In this document: positions 35,016 to 42,063 of the stretch, piece by piece | Position numbering within the stretch: the first letter of the stretch is position 1 | How the letters are laid out: every line of letters begins with the position of its first letter | NCBI RefSeq assembly: GCF_014646895.1 | Contig: NZ_BMOD01000002.1 | Coordinates: forward strand, 434,001 to 498,000 | Direction of reading: 5' to 3' | Source: Deinococcus roseus | GTDB lineage: Bacteria > Deinococcota > Deinococci > Deinococcales > Deinococcaceae | Length of the DNA: 64,000 nucleotides | The notes under the pieces: model-generated | What the model saw: only the letters and a program-made list of their open reading frames with translations | The model's database searches: none | Told to the model about the DNA's origin: nothing | Position numbers and translations under genes: made by a program

Positions 35016-36008
35016 TCAGGTGTGCTTGAGGGGCAGTCCTTTGACCAGCCTTTCCAGCTCCCAGCTGTACTCGATGCGCTCAAACCATTCTGCTGGAAAG
35101 CCAGCATCTCCGAGGTGCGCCCCCAGAAAACTTCCAGTCAGGCAGGCAATGGAGTCGCTGTCTCCGCTGGTCACAGCGGCCCGTTTCAAAGCTGCTTTCG
35201 CATCTTCGGGGTGCAGCAGGAAACAGTAAAGTCCAGTGGCCAGCGCTTCTTCTGCAATCCAGCCCGGACCGGTCAGCATGCAGGGATCGGTGGTGAAATC
35301 TGGGTTTTTCAGGGCATCCCGCACCCTCAGAAGGGCACTCAGGGTTTCTTTCCAGCCTCTGGCAATGAAATAAGCCGCTGCTGGATGCTCGGATTCCTCC
35401 CAGAGGTTTGAAAGCCAGTCGTGGTGGTAGATGCCCAGTTGTGCCTCTGCATAATCCGTGAGGGCATGCAAAAGCCGTTCTGGAGCCATGCCCTGCAGCA
35501 GAAAATGCACTGCCTGAGCGGTGGCATCGCTGGCAGCAAGGGCCGTGGGGTGCCCGTGGGTCAGTGCCGCCTGAAACTGGGCCAGGCCACTGCGCACCTC
35601 GATGGGCACATTCAAAACCCCCACAGAAGCCACCCTCATGTTGGCCCCGCATCCCTTGGATCCGTGTTCGGTGGCCTTCACCCAGGGAACACCCTGCTCC
35701 AGACGTTCGCAGGCCCGCATGCAGGTCATGCCTGGAGCGCGGTCGTTCTCCTCAGAGTTGGCCCACTCCACAAATTCCCTGCGCAGCAGGGGTTCCAGTG
35801 TGGCTCCATCCAGCCGCTCTGCCTGCACAATTGCACGGGACACCGCCATCATCATCTGGGTGTCGTCCGAAACCGTGGTGCTGGTCAAATCCTGCGGTCC
35901 ATCAGGAGGATGGTTCCTGAGGATCTCTGGGATTTTCAAAAATTCAGTGGGATACCCGTAAGCATCCCCGAAAGCCAGTCCGTAAAGCACACCGCGTGCA
36001 TTTCCCAT
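35016..36008 (-). CDS. ADP-ribosylglycohydrolase (DraG/ARH-like)
   Basis: The 330-aa protein hydrolyses ADP-ribose from proteins or nucleic acids. Diagnostic motifs are GLAFGDAYGYPTEF (residues 8-21), VSDDTQMMM with the metal-binding Asp pair, GCGANMRVASVGV, and GDSDSIACLTGSFLGAHLG near the C-terminus, which holds the second metal-binding Asp-Ser-Asp. The start at 36008 has AAGGAGG six bases upstream; the longer frame extends into a repeat. It lies downstream of the NadM-Nudix gene on the same strand, though 236 bases of repeat-rich DNA separate them. The substrate is not determined. Confidence 0.92.
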   Translation of the reverse strand: MGNARGVLYGLAFGDAYGYPTEFLKIPEILRNHPPDGPQDLTSTTVSDDTQMMMAVSRAIVQAERLDGATLEPLLRREFVEWANSEENDRAPGMTCMRACERLEQGVPWVKATEHGSKGCGANMRVASVGVLNVPIEVRSGLAQFQAALTHGHPTALAASDATAQAVHFLLQGMAPERLLHALTDYAEAQLGIYHHDWLSNLWEESEHPAAAYFIARGWKETLSALLRVRDALKNPDFTTDPCMLTGPGWIAEEALATGLYCFLLHPEDAKAALKRAAVTSGDSDSIACLTGSFLGAHLGDAGFPAEWFERIEYSWELERLVKGLPLKHT

Positions 36009-36244
36009 GGGGGACCTCCTTGGTTGCCGAGAGCCGAGGGCGCAGGGCCGAGGGCGAACTGTAAAGCCATTGCACTGGCCTGCAAGCTTGAGTTTTCCAC
36101 AGGATCTTTCAGTGTTGACTGACTCTGCGCTCTGCTGCACAATGCTCTTGCTTCTTGGCTCTCGGCTCTGTCTTGGCCCCACTACGCGCTCACGTGACGG
36201 CACGTTTCGCGCTGGGCCGCCGGCCCTGTGCCCTCGGCTTTCCG
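36009..36244. repeat. GC-rich dispersed intergenic repeat
   Basis: The gap between two same-strand genes holds GCCGAGAGCC/GAGGGC words at about 36024-36053 and their complements (GGCTCTCGGCTC at about 36156, GCCCTCGGC near 36230), giving an overall inverted arrangement. Comparable words occur at 52330-52515 and 57840-57893. No coding frame is convincing here. Confidence 0.6.
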
Positions 36245-37270
36245 TCAATTCTTCAGCAAAAAATGCTCAATGATGATGTAATGGTCCTCAAAAAACCACT
36301 CTGGGTGAGCAAAAACATCTGAGATGGGCACCCAGAGGGCATCGGATGCATCGTCCAGACCTTGCACTTTGGGGAGCTGTCCGATGCCCAGATCGAAGTG
36401 AAAGGCGTGGGTGATGGTGCGGCCCCTCAGGGAACGGGTGGGGTAATCGAAGACCCGCTGGTCTCTGAGGTAGGTTTCGATGTTGTCGATCTGGATGCCG
36501 GTTTCTTCGCGCAGTTCCCGGATGCAGCTGGTGATCAGTTTTTCATCGATCTCCAGGAAGCCTCCGGGCATGGCGAGTTTGCCTTTTCCGGGGTTGGCTG
36601 CACGGCGGATCAGGAGCACATGGCCGCTCTTGACCACCACAGCGTCGGTGGTCACAAAGGTGGGCGGAAAGGGGGCATCTTTCCAGAGCGCCTTGTAAGC
36701 CTGGATGTCTTTGTGCTCACCTTTGAGGTTCTGGTATTCCTCGGTTTTCTGGAAATCGTTCAGGAAGCGGTAAACGGCTGGAGGAACGTTTTCCTTGAGG
36801 GTCTCTGAGGGGCCTTCCTCGAAGTAGATCTTGCGCAGGTCCGTGGAGTTGAGGGGAGATTTCACCTTTGTGGGAATGAAAGCCCACTCGGGGAAGGAGC
36901 GCAGGTAATAGCTGCTCTCGTCTTTTTCGTGGCCCAGGAGGGCAATGTCGGTGTTGCCACGGGTCAGGTTGAGCACCCCAGTCTGCACGTCTGCCAGCCA
37001 CATGTTTTCGTTGTAGAAATAATCCCGCACGGTGGTGAACAGGATCTTGTTTTTGTTGGCCCCGGCGTCCAGCAGGGATTGCAGGATCATGTCCTGGCGC
37101 TCGTCTGCGGTGAAGGGGTTTTTGGTGTTGCGGGCCGCTCTGGCACTGCCAATCACCACAATCAGTTTGTCTGCGGCCTCCAGACCTTCCAGCATCACCT
37201 GCAGGTGGGCGTTGTGGGGGGGTTCAAACCGTCCGATGAAGACTCCAAAAGTGTATTTGCGTTTGCGCAT
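36245..37270 (-). CDS. nadM: bifunctional NMN adenylyltransferase/Nudix hydrolase
   Basis: The 341-aa protein fuses two enzymes. Residues 1-175 are an NMN adenylyltransferase: FIGRFEPPHNAHLQV contains the (T/H)xxH nucleotide motif, with SARAARNTKNPFTADER as the family loop. Residues 190-341 are a Nudix domain with a complete box (GFLEIDEKLI then RELREETGI), probably an ADP-ribose or oxidised-nucleotide pyrophosphatase. Such NadM-Nudix fusions work with NadV in NAD salvage. The start at 37270 has GAGGAGA five bases upstream. It is divergent from the hydrolase-PadR operon. Confidence 0.95.
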   Translation of the reverse strand: MRKRKYTFGVFIGRFEPPHNAHLQVMLEGLEAADKLIVVIGSARAARNTKNPFTADERQDMILQSLLDAGANKNKILFTTVRDYFYNENMWLADVQTGVLNLTRGNTDIALLGHEKDESSYYLRSFPEWAFIPTKVKSPLNSTDLRKIYFEEGPSETLKENVPPAVYRFLNDFQKTEEYQNLKGEHKDIQAYKALWKDAPFPPTFVTTDAVVVKSGHVLLIRRAANPGKGKLAMPGGFLEIDEKLITSCIRELREETGIQIDNIETYLRDQRVFDYPTRSLRGRTITHAFHFDLGIGQLPKVQGLDDASDALWVPISDVFAHPEWFFEDHYIIIEHFLLKN

Positions 37271-37336
37271 GGGATCTCCTCTATGTCTCATATTCTACAA
37301 CATGATTATGAAAACAATGAGTCAAAAAGCACAGGC

Positions 37337-37365
37337 TTGCTTTCAATATATCTATTAGATATATT
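37337..37365 (+). promoter_or_regulatory. promoter with palindromic PadR-type operator
   Basis: TTGCTT (37337-37342), a 17-base spacer and TATATT (37360-37365) make a good promoter. A perfect palindrome, AATATATCT/AGATATATT around ATT (37345-37365), covers the spacer and the -10 box. The operon it drives ends with a PadR gene, so autorepression through this site is likely. Confidence 0.75.
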
Positions 37366-37390
37366 TCTTGTAGATACATCAGGAGGTCCC

Positions 37391-38665
37391 ATGACCCCAT
37401 CAGACAAGAGAAACCGCTGGATCAAAATTGGAGCCATCACCCTGGGGGCTGCAGCCCTGCTGGTCACCACCCTCTCCATGCTCACCGCAGACCTGCCCAT
37501 CCCAAGGCCCACCGGTCCCCATGCCGTGGGTTTTGCAGAAATGGTGGTGCTGGATCCCTCCAGAACCTTCCAGAACCTGCCTGCCAGACCCATTTCGCTG
37601 GACATCTGGTATCCAGCCAGCAGCGTTCAGGGCTTCCAGGCAGAACCTTACAGCAGCAAAGCCCTCAATGCAGAAATTGCAAAAAGCCTGGGGCTCCCTC
37701 CTTTTCTGGGAGCCATCACCCCTTCTTACAGCTTCCGGGATGCCCCTGCTCTAGAAGGAAAGCACCCGGTCATCATCTTCAACCATGGTTTTGGTTCTTT
37801 CACCCGCCAGAATTTCTCCAATTTTCAGGAACTGGCCAGCCAGGGGCATCTGGTGATTTCCATCGGGCATCCCGGAGATTCCCTGATGGCCCGGATGCCC
37901 GATGGAAAAGCGATTTTGCTGGACAAACAGAATCCTGCTTACCTCGGGGTCACTGCACAGCAAAAAGACCTGCAAAATTTTCTGAGCAACAATGCCCGGT
38001 TGCTGGAACAGCAGCGCAAGGCCTCGGACTTCAGGGCCTACCAGCAGATCAGCCAGGACATGGCCCACATTGCGCCTTTTGAGCAGCTTTCCGGTCAGAT
38101 TGATGCCTGGATTGAGGACACGGCTTTTGTGGTGCAGTCCCTCTCCCATCCGACAGGCATCCTGACCCATGCAGACCCACAGAACATTGTGCTGATGGGG
38201 CACTCTCTGGGAGGGTTGGTGGCCCAGCACTTTGCCCAGTATCCCCTTGCTGGCATCAGGGGGATCATCAATCTGGATGCGCCCTTTGTTCAAAGAAGTG
38301 CAACCTGGACCGATCTGCAACTTCCCACCCTCAACCTGCTCTCCACGCAGTACACCTTCAAGGGGCACAACATTGCTGTGGCAGGAACGCTGGACCCTCT
38401 TTTGAAACACAGCTCTGCAGGCAGTTACGTGGTTGAAATTCCGGGAACGGCCCACTACAATTTTTCGGACATGAATTACCTGCAGGCGCTGCGCTTCACC
38501 CCCATGCTGGGCAAAATCCAGGGGCTTAAAATGGAAAGGCACCTGAATCAGGCTGTGCTGGCTTTCCTGCAAAGGCTGCAACAGCCTGAAACCCTGGGCC
38601 AGCCCCTGCTGAAAAATCCAGAAATCAAAGAAAGCTTTTTCAGCGCCAGGAGGACCAATGATTGA
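37391..38665 (+). CDS. alpha/beta hydrolase related to PAF acetylhydrolase
   Basis: The 424-aa protein has a signal anchor (residues 13-32: IGAITLGAAALLVTTLSML). The hydrolase domain shows PVIIFNHGFGSFTRQ (oxyanion HG motif), the nucleophile elbow VLMGHSLGGLVAQ and a late His in IPGTAHYNFSD. Overall layout matches platelet-activating-factor acetylhydrolase-like and chlorophyllase-like esterases. AGGAGG precedes the ATG by four bases. The stop overlaps the padR gene by eight bases, so the enzyme and regulator are made together; the regulator probably senses a substrate or stress related to the enzyme. Confidence 0.88.
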   Translation: MTPSDKRNRWIKIGAITLGAAALLVTTLSMLTADLPIPRPTGPHAVGFAEMVVLDPSRTFQNLPARPISLDIWYPASSVQGFQAEPYSSKALNAEIAKSLGLPPFLGAITPSYSFRDAPALEGKHPVIIFNHGFGSFTRQNFSNFQELASQGHLVISIGHPGDSLMARMPDGKAILLDKQNPAYLGVTAQQKDLQNFLSNNARLLEQQRKASDFRAYQQISQDMAHIAPFEQLSGQIDAWIEDTAFVVQSLSHPTGILTHADPQNIVLMGHSLGGLVAQHFAQYPLAGIRGIINLDAPFVQRSATWTDLQLPTLNLLSTQYTFKGHNIAVAGTLDPLLKHSSAGSYVVEIPGTAHYNFSDMNYLQALRFTPMLGKIQGLKMERHLNQAVLAFLQRLQQPETLGQPLLKNPEIKESFFSARRTND

Positions 38666-39188
38666 ACAGATCGTGCTGGGTTTCCTGATGCTCCGCAGCA
38701 TGACCCTCTATGACATCAAAAAGGGCATGGAGAAATCCACAGAGCATTTCAGCAGTGCCAGCTTTGGCAGCCTGCATCCCACCGTGCAGCGCCTGGAAAA
38801 ACAGAACCTGATTGAATCCCAGGAAGAAACCGTGGGGGGCCGCAACCGCAAGCGTTACACCCTCACCGATGCTGGAAAACAGCATTTTCTGAACTGGCTG
38901 GGTCAGGACATCGAACTGGAAAAAGTCAAAGACAACAGCCTGCTGAAATTGTTCTTCCTCGGTCACCTGCCTGCAGATCAGGCAAAAACCCTGATTGAAA
39001 GGTACTGCAAACACCTGGAACAGCAGATTGCATTGCTGGGCCTTCTGCATGACCAGACCGAAAAAATTCAGGTCCCAGAAAGCTTGCAGCGCATCAAAGA
39101 CCACCAGGTGGCGACCCTGGAATTTGGCAAAGCCTACTACCAGTTTGCCAGAGAATGGTACATGAAAAAGTTCCTGGAAAATTCCTGA
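38658..39188 (+). CDS. PadR-family regulator with C-terminal Vir-type domain
   Basis: The 176-aa protein has the PadR winged helix (IVLGFLMLRSMTLYDIKKGM, FGSLHPTVQRLEKQNLIES, GRNRKRYTLTDAGK) and a C-terminal helical dimerisation domain (about 90-176), as in PadR-s2/AphA-type members. GGAGGA lies five bases before the ATG, inside the end of the hydrolase gene. It is the second PadR in the window and is not closely similar to the first. The palindrome over the operon promoter at 37345-37365 is its likely binding site. Confidence 0.93.
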   Translation: MIEQIVLGFLMLRSMTLYDIKKGMEKSTEHFSSASFGSLHPTVQRLEKQNLIESQEETVGGRNRKRYTLTDAGKQHFLNWLGQDIELEKVKDNSLLKLFFLGHLPADQAKTLIERYCKHLEQQIALLGLLHDQTEKIQVPESLQRIKDHQVATLEFGKAYYQFAREWYMKKFLENS

Positions 39189-39396
39189 AATCCCCCTCAG
39201 CCTGCAGCAGTGAAATCCCTTATGTATCTTAAGATCCTTTATTTTTTTACAGATTCATGACATGCTCGGGATACACATGATTGCGTTGTTTCAGAAGGTC
39301 TGGAGCGTCCTCAGGATGCCCTGACTGTTCTGCAGGTGTTCTTTTGCACAGGAACCCTGCAGGGCCTTTTGCGAACATCAAAAGCGAGGGAATCCC

Positions 39397-40248
39397 ATGA
39401 AAAAGCACTTCCTGATTGGACTGGCTTTGCTGGTCACGGCTTGCACCAGAAACCCCGTTTCTCCTGAACAGGCCCAGGTTGAGCCCCAGGCCTCCAAGGT
39501 GATCCTTTTTGACCTCTCCAAGGCAGAAGACGCTGGAAACGCCGACTGGCGCATCGATGGCGCTTACAGCAGCTGGGCAGACAGCCTGCGCAGCCTGGGG
39601 TACACGGTGCGCACCATCACCTCCGTGACCAGCAGCACACTGGTAGGAGCAAGCGTGCTGGTCATTCCTGAGCCCCAGAACCCCTTTTCTCTGTCTGAAA
39701 GAGACACCATATTGAGCGCCATGAACGGCGGCATGGGCCTCTTCATGATCGCAGACCACCGCATCAGCGACCGCAACAACAACGGCTGGGACTCCCCTGA
39801 AGTCTTCAATGGCTGGGATGGAAGCACCCCCACGGGGGTCACCAGCACCTACAAGTGGAGCCTGGACAGCCAGTACCAGTTCAAAATCAAATTCAGCTTC
39901 AACAGCAGTTACAGCGACCCCGTGTACACCGCCACCCCCCTGACCAGCACCCACCCCATCATTCAGGGCAGCACCTCGAGCAGCACAGACAATGTGACCA
40001 GCGCAGGCGTGTATGTCGGAACCAGTGTGGATGTCACCTCTGGTCAGAGCCTGATGGGAGCCAACGGCAAAACCTACCTCGCCACCAGCAGTTACGGCTC
40101 CGGGCGCGTGGTGGCCTGGGGAGACTCCAGCACCTTCGAGGACAACACCCTCTCCAACGGCAGCAACGGGCAGTACAACAACTGGGTGAACCTCTCCAAT
40201 GCCAACCTCGCCAGAAATGCGGTGAAGTGGCTGGCAAAAGACCTTTAA
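39397..40248 (+). CDS. lipoprotein with glutamine-amidotransferase-like (DUF4350-type) fold
   Basis: The 283-aa protein has a lipoprotein signal (LLVTACTRN, Cys16). The mature part shows the alpha/beta alternation of ThuA/DUF4350-like domains: KVILFDLSKAED, SLRSLGYTVRTITSV, ASVLVIPEPQNPFSLSE, GMGLFMIADHRISD, and GSGRVVAWGDSSTFEDN. No catalytic Cys is visible at the nucleophile position, so it is probably a binding protein rather than an amidotransferase. The C-terminal asparagine-rich tail (SNGSNGQYNNWVNLSNANL) is typical of secreted proteins. A Shine-Dalgarno GAGGGAA precedes the ATG. The 208 bases upstream hold A+T-rich promoter-like DNA but no gene. Confidence 0.75.
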   Translation: MKKHFLIGLALLVTACTRNPVSPEQAQVEPQASKVILFDLSKAEDAGNADWRIDGAYSSWADSLRSLGYTVRTITSVTSSTLVGASVLVIPEPQNPFSLSERDTILSAMNGGMGLFMIADHRISDRNNNGWDSPEVFNGWDGSTPTGVTSTYKWSLDSQYQFKIKFSFNSSYSDPVYTATPLTSTHPIIQGSTSSSTDNVTSAGVYVGTSVDVTSGQSLMGANGKTYLATSSYGSGRVVAWGDSSTFEDNTLSNGSNGQYNNWVNLSNANLARNAVKWLAKDL

Positions 40249-40290
40249 ACTGCCTCACCTGCTGAGAAAGCTTGAACCTCACCCGCTGCG

Positions 40291-40316
40291 CTCCTCTCCT
40301 GCAAGCAGGAGAGGAG
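40291..40316. terminator. bidirectional hairpin between convergent genes, in a repeat
   Basis: A perfect 12-base stem (CTCCTCTCCTGC with GCAGGAGAGGAG, loop AA) sits between the stops at 40248 and 40331. The flanking CTCACCCGCTGCG resembles the arm of the repeat at 2461-2642. No T run follows. Confidence 0.6.
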
Positions 40317-40330
40317 TTAGGGTTGAAGCA

Positions 40331-41059
40331 TCACTTCAGCAGGACCAGTTCTTCATCCACGTAGGGATCCTGAGAACCTGCAGCCTCCAGCTCTGCTTTC
40401 AGGCGCAATTGGATTTCCAGTGCTGCATCCCGATGGCCCAGTTCACGCAAAACCCGCGCAATGCACCACCAGGCAATGCGAATGGGTTCTTTCTGACCCT
40501 GTGCCTCTCTGAACTGCAGGGCTTTCTGGAAGGTTTCCAGGGCTTCTTCAAATCTCCTGTCAGCAAAATACGACCAGCCCAGGTTGTTGAGCAGGCTGCC
40601 TTCCCATTTTTTCGCAGCAGGATCAACTGAAGCAACAATGTAATCCAGGGCCTGATGGTTGAGAGAAATGGCCTGATCGGGCTTGCTGATCGCCAGCATG
40701 TGCAGGGCATCTGCAGCAAACCCTTGCAAGCCAGCCTGATCTGCCAGCTCAAAAGCCTGCTGAAAACACAGGCTGGCCTGTTCTCTTTCACCCGCAGAAT
40801 TCCAGGTTCTGCCCCGCTCCAGCAAATACCGCACCTTCACACGAGGTGAAACCTGATCCAGATGGGCTTGCAATCCATCCAGAATCTGGTGGGCCTGCTC
40901 AAACTGTTTTCTGAGGCTGTGGGTGCGGGCCAGCTGGGTCTGCAGTTCCAGCAAGGCCTCAGGCCGGGTTTGCAAGTCTGGGACCAGGGCCAGAAATTTC
41001 TGTTCTGTGGTTGCAGGATCCGAAAAGTTCCATAAAACATCAAAATCAGCGGTGGACAT
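40331..41059 (-). CDS. TPR-repeat protein
   Basis: The 242-aa soluble protein is built of helix pairs of TPR type: RYLLERGRTWNSAGEREQAS, ALHMLAISKPDQAISLNHQA, LLNNLGWSYFADRRFEEALE (the most canonical) and WWCIARVLRELGHRDAALE. It should act as a protein-binding scaffold; the partner is unknown. TATCAT lies seven bases upstream of the ATG with a TTGCTG -35 box 18 bases further, so the mRNA is leaderless. Confidence 0.88.
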   Translation of the reverse strand: MSTADFDVLWNFSDPATTEQKFLALVPDLQTRPEALLELQTQLARTHSLRKQFEQAHQILDGLQAHLDQVSPRVKVRYLLERGRTWNSAGEREQASLCFQQAFELADQAGLQGFAADALHMLAISKPDQAISLNHQALDYIVASVDPAAKKWEGSLLNNLGWSYFADRRFEEALETFQKALQFREAQGQKEPIRIAWWCIARVLRELGHRDAALEIQLRLKAELEAAGSQDPYVDEELVLLK

Positions 41060-41123
41060 GCTTTACATGATAACCCCTGATTTCTGCTGTCAGCAAAATT
41101 GGCAGCTGGTTTTCTCTGGATGG

Positions 41124-41909
41124 TCAGCTTTTGACCCCATCGCCAAACTGGGTGTTGACATCCTGAAAAGACAGGTCGCTTTCTTCCAGGCCACCATCAA
41201 GGGTGACCCGGTGGTCAAAAACGAAGCATTCCCCGGTCCAGCCGTCGTGCTGCTCAGGGCCAGTCAGGAAGTAATTCATGATGCCCCCCTCAAGCTGGTA
41301 CACCTCCATGCCCAGGTCCAGCATCCAGGCGCTGGCTTTCTCACAGCGGATGCCCCCGGTGCAGAACATGGCGATGCGTTTGCCTTCCCACTCTTTCTGG
41401 TGGTCCAGCACATACTTTGCAAAATCCCGGAACTTTTTGACCCCCGGATTGATGGCCCCTTCAAAGGTCCCAATGCGGGCCTCGAAATCGTTGCGGTTGT
41501 CCAGCAAAACCACATCTTGCTGCTGGATCAGGTTCAGCCACTGGTCTGGGGGCACCTGCACACCGGTCTTGCTGCTGGCATCCACTCCCTCAATGCCCAG
41601 AGGAACCAGTTCAGGCTTCACTTTGATTTTCAGGCGCTTGAAAGGCATCTCGCTGGAGGGGGAACGCTTGGCCTGCAGGCCTGCAAAACGGGGGTCGGCA
41701 TGCAAGGTGTTCCAGAAGGCATCCAGATTCCCCTGGGTCCCTGCCAGCATGCCATTGATGCCCTCAGAAGCCACCAGAATGCTGCCCAGCAGTTGCGATT
41801 GAACACACAGGTCTTGCAGCTCAGAAGCCAGTTGCTGTGGATCTTCCACCTGCACAAACCTGTAAAAAGAGTCATGGTACAGATCTAACACCTCTAACAC
41901 CTCTAACAC
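41124..41909 (-). CDS. trhO: tRNA uridine(34) hydroxylase TrhO (rhodanese domain)
   Basis: It makes 5-hydroxyuridine at the wobble position of tRNAs with an oxygen-dependent mechanism. The approximately 261-aa protein has the N-terminal acylphosphatase-like domain (ASEGINGMLAG) and a rhodanese domain with LLDNRNDFEARIGTFEGAIN and the active-site loop FCTGGIRCEKASAW. The start is uncertain: GTG at 41909 is preferred because TACAAT lies six bases upstream; this N-terminus (VLEVLEVLD) is encoded by a 9-bp repeat. An ATG at 41945 lies upstream of the -10 box, so it is unlikely. Confidence 0.9.
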   Translation of the reverse strand: MLEVLEVLDLYHDSFYRFVQVEDPQQLASELQDLCVQSQLLGSILVASEGINGMLAGTQGNLDAFWNTLHADPRFAGLQAKRSPSSEMPFKRLKIKVKPELVPLGIEGVDASSKTGVQVPPDQWLNLIQQQDVVLLDNRNDFEARIGTFEGAINPGVKKFRDFAKYVLDHQKEWEGKRIAMFCTGGIRCEKASAWMLDLGMEVYQLEGGIMNYFLTGPEQHDGWTGECFVFDHRVTLDGGLEESDLSFQDVNTQFGDGVKS

Positions 41910-41911
41910 CA
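41885..41911 (-). repeat. 9-bp coding repeat at the trhO start
   Basis: The nonamer CTAACACCT (GTGTTAGAG on the coding strand) occurs three times, the last copy with one change. Each copy contains a GTG in frame, so copy number changes would move or duplicate possible start codons without changing frame. Confidence 0.8.
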
Positions 41912-41970
41912 GCACATTGTACCAGTCTGTTTTGCATTGTCCCATGCAAAACCTTTTCCCAGAATCTCAG

Positions 41971-42005
41971 AAAAACCAAAAATGCAGCAGGGTTTCCTGC
42001 TGCAT
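41971..42005 (-). terminator. intrinsic terminator of the SLH protein gene
   Basis: On the minus strand ATGCAGCAGG/CCTGCTGCAT (plus 41982-41991 with 41996-42005) is followed by TTTTGGTTTTT, about 60 bases past the stop at 42064. Confidence 0.9.
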
Positions 42006-42063
42006 CGTGTTTGATTTGCGTTGGGCCCAGTGTTGAAGTCAGTGTTGCATCAGAAAGATGGGC

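Noticed and set aside
36929..38665. 578-aa reading of the PAF-hydrolase-like gene starting inside the nadM region
   Set aside because: The upstream 154 codons are antisense to nadM. The ATG at 37391 has AGGAGG and follows the promoter at 37337.
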